A program made the position numbers and the translations under genes. Positions 6,058 to 8,724 of a DNA stretch of 8,724 nt are shown in pieces (the stretch's first letter is position 1; the number at the start of each line of letters is the position of its first letter). Under the pieces are notes generated by a model. It saw nothing but the letters and a program-made list of their open reading frames with translations, had not been told where the DNA came from and made no database searches. The DNA lies in contig JANYFS010000252.1 of assembly GCA_025359705.1 (NCBI GenBank), forward strand, positions 1-8,724. The letters run 5' to 3'. The stretch is from Deinococcales bacterium (GTDB lineage Bacteria; Deinococcota; Deinococci; Deinococcales; Deinococcaceae).

Positions 6058-7412
6058 TTGAACTCCAGCCCATCCAAGACACTTTTGCGTTTGGAACGGG
6101 ATAAACGCCAATTGAGTAGACTTTTTTCATAGCTATTTCGCAATTGAAAAGAAAACCAAATTGCGCCCAGTGCGGTTAAAAGTGCCAAAATCAAATACAA
6201 GCGCGAACCTGCGGCTTCGCTGAGCAGTTTAAAATGCTCTAGGGCCAGAAAAATCAGAATCACTACACTGCCAAACAGGGTAGACATGGCATAGACAAAA
6301 CTGTTGATAAAACTGCTGATGCGGCCCCGCCGCTCGTCGGGAACCAAGCCCAATAGCACACTTCTTGAGGGATGATCCCAGCCCCATTGCACCACTCGAG
6401 CGACAAATTGGCTGATCACCACCACCAAAAAATTGGGAAAAGCCACCATCACCAACAAGCCCAAACTTAAAGTTAATGGCAAAGCAGTAAAAGACCGCTT
6501 GAGTTCGGTGTGTTTGACCAGATAACTACTCAGAACGGCTTGTACTAACCACAGCAAGCCATACAACAGAATCTTGTAAATACTATAAAAAGTCTGAAAC
6601 TCTGAAGGATGACCATTAAAACGGAAGTCCACCGTGCGTAAAAAGTAAAACTCCAGCACGGTAAAGCCAAGTCCTGCCAAAAACATGGTTAAGGCTAGAT
6701 TGCGAAAAAGCGGTACATTCGCAAAAAAATCCCGACCCACATGTAAGTCTTCTTTTATCTTTAATACAAACTTGCTTTTAGTATCGGCTTTGGTGGTATT
6801 ACGAGCGCGAACTGGCGTGCGGGCCAAAGTCAAACGCAGTAGCAGCAGTGAAAAACCGTACATCAGGGCGGTTAAGCCCATCGTCCAAACCGTACCGCCC
6901 CCCGCAGGTGCAAACAAAGCCGCCAGACCATTTCCTAGAATATTGCCAACTGTTGCACCCGCCGCAATAATTGGAAATAACCGCCTCGAGTCTGCTAGGC
7001 CGAATAGATCACCCGCCAAAGCCCATAGTGCCAAGGGGAAAATACTGTACTGAACTTCGGTGATCATATAAAGCAGGGGATAAACTGCCAAATCGGGAGC
7101 ATGAATCCCCAGCAGGAGTGCAACCAAGCCGTAAGCCAGAATAAAACCAGCCACTACCCAGCTCATCAAATTGACCCGCTTGGATTGATCCACTACTCCT
7201 GCAAATACACTGGTAGCGCTAACACTAATCACCATACTAATAACCCACATCCACGGCAGTTGATTGATACCCAGTTGGTTGATAAAACCAGTGGTAGCAA
7301 CCACTTCGGCAAACTGTCCAACAATCGCATCAACAGCAAGCAAAATAAGCAGTGGAACTATTTTTTTCCACTCTGAACTTTTAAGGTTAAAAAATTTACG
7401 TTCTGAATTCAT
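6054..7412 (-). CDS. Twelve-helix transporter of the nucleotide translocase/MFS type (452 aa)
   Basis: Integral membrane protein with about 12 hydrophobic segments in two halves split by a basic loop around residues 197-235. The block DLFGLADSRRLFPIIAAGATVGNILGN (135-161) is the helix-4/5 signature of the Npt/Tlc ATP-ADP translocase-like group of MFS proteins, where it reads roughly 'D.F...QAKRLF..I..G...G...G'. The PDERRGRISSFINSFVYAMS segment (358-377) is also typical. The C-terminus (SYEKSLLNWRLSRSKRKSVLDGLEF) is a short cytoplasmic tail. As I recall, many large bacterial homologues continue into HEAT repeats or a cNMP-binding domain; this one stops here, while a CNB-like domain appears on the kinase in the same cluster. 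AAGGAG lies 9 nt before the ATG. The substrate cannot be read from the sequence; a nucleotide or related anion is only a family-based guess. CTCGAG is scarce here (2 copies). Confidence 0.78.
   Translation of the reverse strand: MNSERKFFNLKSSEWKKIVPLLILLAVDAIVGQFAEVVATTGFINQLGINQLPWMWVISMVISVSATSVFAGVVDQSKRVNLMSWVVAGFILAYGLVALLLGIHAPDLAVYPLLYMITEVQYSIFPLALWALAGDLFGLADSRRLFPIIAAGATVGNILGNGLAALFAPAGGGTVWTMGLTALMYGFSLLLLRLTLARTPVRARNTTKADTKSKFVLKIKEDLHVGRDFFANVPLFRNLALTMFLAGLGFTVLEFYFLRTVDFRFNGHPSEFQTFYSIYKILLYGLLWLVQAVLSSYLVKHTELKRSFTALPLTLSLGLLVMVAFPNFLVVVISQFVARVVQWGWDHPSRSVLLGLVPDERRGRISSFINSFVYAMSTLFGSVVILIFLALEHFKLLSEAAGSRLYLILALLTALGAIWFSFQLRNSYEKSLLNWRLSRSKRKSVLDGLEFK
6063..6066 (-). promoter_or_regulatory. 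Ribosome binding site and ATGA overlap fixing the acetyltransferase start
   Basis: GGAG on the - strand ends 5 nt before the ATG (6057-6055). That ATG shares ATGA with the TGA stop (6056-6054) of the upstream transporter gene. This arrangement normally means translational coupling, so the two proteins are probably made in a fixed ratio. Confidence 0.8.
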
Positions 7413-7442
7413 TTAAATACACTCCTTTAGTTTTTGCCCCAA

Positions 7443-7448
7443 ATTGTA
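7443..7448 (-). promoter_or_regulatory. Possible -10 box of an internal promoter before the transporter gene
   Basis: TACAAT (- strand) matches the -10 consensus in 5 of 6 positions and lies about 30 bp before the transporter ATG in the 78-bp gap after the ParA-like gene. No convincing -35 box is found at 16-18 bp, so this is weak. Confidence 0.25.
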
Positions 7449-7490
7449 TCCGCACCATACCACCAGTCCTAGAACCCTCGAGCGCCCCAT

Positions 7491-8222
7491 TTAATAAAGC
7501 TTCTGCGGCTCGAGCAGTACATGTGCCAGATTATTGAGGCGGGTTTCACTCTCGAGCGAACTGGTTAGGGGCGCAACAAAAGGCAAAGCATATGCAGAAC
7601 AACCGTAGGTACTACTCACTTGACGTTCCACATCCTCGAGGGCGTGGTTTTGTACCAAATTCACCATCACATTGATGGGGCGTTGCTCGAGCCTACGGGT
7701 CACATCCAAGGTGACTGCCACACCTTCATAGTCACGCACATCTAGGCGCATCACCACCCACAAAGCGTCCGAAAGGGCAATGACCGGTAAAGTGGTATCG
7801 CTGAGGCCAGAAGGCATATCCAGCAGCACTAGGTCAATTTTTTCGTGTTCGCACAGCGCCTGCAAAGGGGCAAAAAGCGACTCAATCGGATACGACTCAC
7901 GCAGACAGCAGGCCACCTGTTGGGTGTCGTCGCTGGCAGGAAGTAGCATCAAAGCTCCGCTAGGATTAACTTGCAGGGTATGAAGGGTCTTGTCCAAGCC
8001 AACCAATCCCACAAAAAAGTCGTTTAGAGTGGCTTTGGTAGCGCTCGGGCCAAGGCCCAACAGATTGTGCATGTTGGGGCTGGGCAAATCGGTATCCACC
8101 ACCAAAACCCGCTTATTTTGGGCCAGCCGCAGGGCCAAAGCCGCAATTAAAGTCGAACGCCCAGTGCCTCTAGTAAAGGAACTGAAAGCCAAGAGTGGGG
8201 TAACGGGAGTAGGTAGCATCAT
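7491..8222 (-). CDS. MinD/ParA-like P-loop ATPase with both Walker A lysines replaced (243 aa)
   Basis: Members of this superfamily are membrane- or DNA-associated ATPases that dimerise around ATP and position or activate partner proteins. Using the ATG at 8222, the P-loop is SFTRGTGRSTL (15-25). Aligned to KGGxGK[ST], the signature lysine is T17 and the phosphate-binding lysine is R22; R18 takes a glycine position. The A' motif VVDTDLPSPN (41-50) keeps both aspartates, and LVLLDMPSGLSD (131-142) fits the Walker B/switch II strand with D135. INVMVNLVQN (183-192) matches the late beta strand and Asn that recognise adenine. No membrane-targeting helix is evident. The start is uncertain: 8222 gives a normal N-terminus just before the P-loop with a weak GATGAG upstream; an ATG at 8264 and a TTG at 8282 extend the frame by 14 and 20 residues without a ribosome site. 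It is first in the cluster, not beside a parB or minC, so chromosome or division-site partitioning is unlikely. Confidence 0.82.
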   Translation of the reverse strand: MMLPTPVTPLLAFSSFTRGTGRSTLIAALALRLAQNKRVLVVDTDLPSPNMHNLLGLGPSATKATLNDFFVGLVGLDKTLHTLQVNPSGALMLLPASDDTQQVACCLRESYPIESLFAPLQALCEHEKIDLVLLDMPSGLSDTTLPVIALSDALWVVMRLDVRDYEGVAVTLDVTRRLEQRPINVMVNLVQNHALEDVERQVSSTYGCSAYALPFVAPLTSSLESETRLNNLAHVLLEPQKLY

Positions 8223-8330
8223 GGTCTCATCATAGGTCTTGAGGTGTTGTGGAAAGTTAAGCATCGGTTTAGGGCAAAGCAAACCAGCGATGGAGCAACC
8301 GACAACTTAGCCACGCAGAACTTTACCTAT

Positions 8331-8359
8331 ATGTTAAACTTCTCTCATGAGAATACCAA
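8331..8359 (-). promoter_or_regulatory. Candidate sigma-70 promoter of the cluster with a palindrome in the spacer
   Basis: On the - strand TTGGTA (8359-8354) and TAACAT (8336-8331) are separated by exactly 17 bp, each matching 4 of 6 consensus bases. The spacer contains the perfect 10-bp palindrome TCTCATGAGA (8343-8352), where a repressor or an MerR-like activator could bind. Transcription would start near 8324, about 40-100 nt before the possible starts of the ParA-like gene. Confidence 0.45.
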
Positions 8360-8404
8360 GTAATACACACACATATTTCCAGATATTAGAGCAGTTGTTC
8401 GTCG

Positions 8405-8425
8405 TCCGTGATCCGTTGTCCGTTA
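8405..8425. repeat. Three tandem heptamers TCCGTNN
   Basis: TCCGTGA, TCCGTTG and TCCGTTA follow one another without gaps. Heptamer repeats between genes are familiar from cyanobacteria and some other phyla. Three units are too few for more than a note. Confidence 0.6.
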
Positions 8426-8450
8426 CTGCATGGTCATAAATATCGTGTTC

Positions 8451-8508
8451 CAGACGGATGAATCCTTTTTAAACAGATGAATTCATCCGTTTATTCCACA
8501 GACGAATG
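8451..8508. promoter_or_regulatory. Operator-like cluster of three CAGA(C)GATGAAT elements
   Basis: CAGACGGATGAAT (8451-8463), CAGATGAAT (8474-8482) and CAGACGAATG (8499-8508) are related direct repeats. In addition ACGGATGAAT (8454-8463) is the exact inverse of ATTCATCCGT (8481-8490), and GATGAATTCATC (8476-8487) is a perfect 12-bp palindrome between them. Direct and inverted copies at about two-turn spacing look like a multi-site operator, some 95-150 bp upstream of the candidate promoter. Confidence 0.5.
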
Positions 8509-8521
8509 TTGTAGGCTCGAG

Positions 8522-8535
8522 TGAAAGCGCTTCAA
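8522..8535. promoter_or_regulatory. cre-like palindrome (LacI-family type operator)
   Basis: TGAAAGCGCTTCAA fits the CcpA/LacI-family pattern TGWAARCGYTWNCW at 13 of 14 positions and has an AAGCGCTT core. It could be a site for a LacI-family regulator. It lies about 190 bp upstream of the candidate promoter, so repression by promoter blocking is not obvious and a chance match is possible. Confidence 0.3.
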
Positions 8536-8581
8536 ATCGGTTTGAAAAAATAACGGGTGCAACATTTTCCTCAATTTTGTG

Positions 8582-8608
8582 GAATATTTGGTTACAGAAT
8601 ATTTGGTT
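8582..8608. repeat. 12-bp direct repeat, 15-bp period
   Basis: GAATATTTGGTT occurs at 8582-8593 and 8597-8608, separated by ACA. It is AT-rich and perfect. It may be a slippage product or a pair of protein sites. Confidence 0.75.
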
Positions 8609-8625
8609 GAGATGTCGTGTATGGG

Positions 8626-8642
8626 GCGGGTTTGAAACCCGC
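8626..8642. repeat. Dispersed intergenic palindrome, copy 2
   Basis: GCGGGTTT and AAACCCGC flank a single G, an 8-bp perfect inverted repeat. It shares the exact 15-base core GGGTTTGAAACCCGC with the copy at 2411-2431, while the outer flanks differ. The two copies lie near the two ends of the cluster's regulatory intervals. Confidence 0.7.
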
Positions 8643-8724
8643 GTGCTTCGCATAACTACCTACCTGATTTTTGTCTTGCGCCTCGAGGCAAATGGGGTGG
8701 AGCAGGATTTGTTTATTCTTTATT

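Larger units (their letters stand above)
53..8687. repeat. Highly iterated palindrome CTCGAG, 52 copies across the window
   Basis: CTCGAG begins at 53, 316, 363, 441, 507, 553, 569, 737, 758, 842, 944, 1049, 1307, 1328, 1618, 1712, 1745, 1871, 2039, 2132, 2200, 2316, 2397, 2745, 2950, 3007, 3126, 3240, 3634, 3726, 3822, 3940, 4199, 4537, 5140, 5200, 5383, 5512, 5652, 5757, 5896, 5938, 6023, 6395, 6985, 7477, 7509, 7551, 7635, 7686, 8516 and 8682 (counted by eye). A random sequence of this length would hold about two. Copies occur in genes, gaps and the terminator, and are read in different frames (for example Leu-Glu, Ala-Arg and Ser-Arg), so the pressure acts on DNA rather than protein. Confidence 0.92.
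8223..8724. other. Intergenic regulatory region without a convincing gene
   Basis: About 440-500 bp with no credible coding frame on either strand. It contains, from left to right: the alternative starts of the ParA-like gene, a candidate sigma-70 promoter for the cluster, three tandem heptamers, three related CAGA(C)GATGAAT-type elements, a cre-like palindrome, a 12-bp direct repeat, the second GGGTTTGAAACCCGC palindrome, and a GCCTCGAGGC palindrome at 8680-8689. The density of repeats is higher than anywhere else in the window, consistent with an upstream control region. No gene start is visible at the right edge. Confidence 0.6.

Noticed and set aside
6058..6111. Longer acetyltransferase starting at 6111
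   Set aside because: It would overlap the transporter by more than 50 bp; the ATGA junction with GGAG is the normal arrangement.
7491..8222. Chromosome partition or division-site role for the ParA-like protein
   Set aside because: No parB, minC/minE, parS-like sites or membrane-targeting helix is visible and the neighbours are signalling genes.
8223..8282. Longer ParA-like protein starting at the TTG (8282) or ATG (8264)
   Set aside because: No ribosome site precedes either, and the superfamily normally begins close to the P-loop; kept only as alternatives.
8493..8585. Inverted pair ATTCCACA (8493-8500) and TGTGGAAT (8578-8585)
   Set aside because: Eight bases separated by 77 nt in AT-rich DNA is easily chance and forms no credible RNA stem.
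8405..8608. CRISPR array
   Set aside because: The repeats are 7-13 bp, of different types and irregularly spaced; no 25-40 bp repeat with unique spacers and no cas gene is present.

Overview
The window is a bacterial chromosome segment of roughly balanced base composition. Two genes lie on the + strand at the left edge. A six-gene cluster on the - strand fills almost all the rest. The host cannot be named from this sequence alone. The strongest genomic signature is extreme enrichment of the palindrome CTCGAG (52 copies counted by eye, where about 2 are expected), comparable in style to HIP1 in cyanobacteria. Together with dispersed GGGTTTGAAACCCGC palindromes, heptamer repeats and this gene set, it suggests an environmental bacterium of the Chloroflexota, Cyanobacteria or Deinococcota type; that is a guess.

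Left part (1-610): the 3' end of a cobalamin synthase gene (cobS). It is followed 18 bp later by a small ORF whose C-terminal half resembles the toxin-binding tail of short antitoxins but which lacks a DNA-binding domain. A hairpin at 550-576, built from two CTCGAG-containing arms, separates these genes from the convergent cluster and ends in a T-run on the - strand.

Main part (611-8282, - strand, transcribed right to left): (1) a MinD/ParA-like ATPase with both P-loop lysines replaced; (2) a 12-helix transporter of the nucleotide-translocase/MFS type; (3) a GNAT-like acetyltransferase, translationally coupled to the transporter through an ATGA overlap; (4) a membrane protein with an extracytoplasmic Cache-like domain, a HAMP domain and a coiled-coil tail but no output domain; (5) a soluble histidine kinase with an N-terminal cNMP-binding-like domain; (6) a response regulator whose receiver is fused to a glutaredoxin-like domain and a thioredoxin-reductase-like flavoprotein domain. 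Spacings are 78, -4, 40, 93 and 220 bp, so one long transcript with possible internal promoters is plausible.

Reading of the cluster: genes 5 and 6 belong to a recurrent pair of CNB-kinase and FAD-linked response regulator, so phosphorylation would control a flavoenzyme rather than transcription. Gene 4 could be the membrane receptor feeding the kinase. Four of the six proteins have lost hallmark residues of their families: the Walker lysines in gene 1, the phosphate-binding Glu/Arg of the CNB domain in gene 5, and the CxxC motifs of both the Grx-like and TrxR-like domains in gene 6; gene 4 lacks an output domain. That pattern suggests a signalling device rather than standard metabolism. It is the best candidate here for an undercharacterised system.

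Right part (8283-8724): no convincing gene. It holds a candidate promoter with a palindrome in its spacer, repeated operator-like elements, a cre-like palindrome, heptamer repeats, a direct repeat and a second GGGTTTGAAACCCGC palindrome. It is probably the regulatory region of the cluster.
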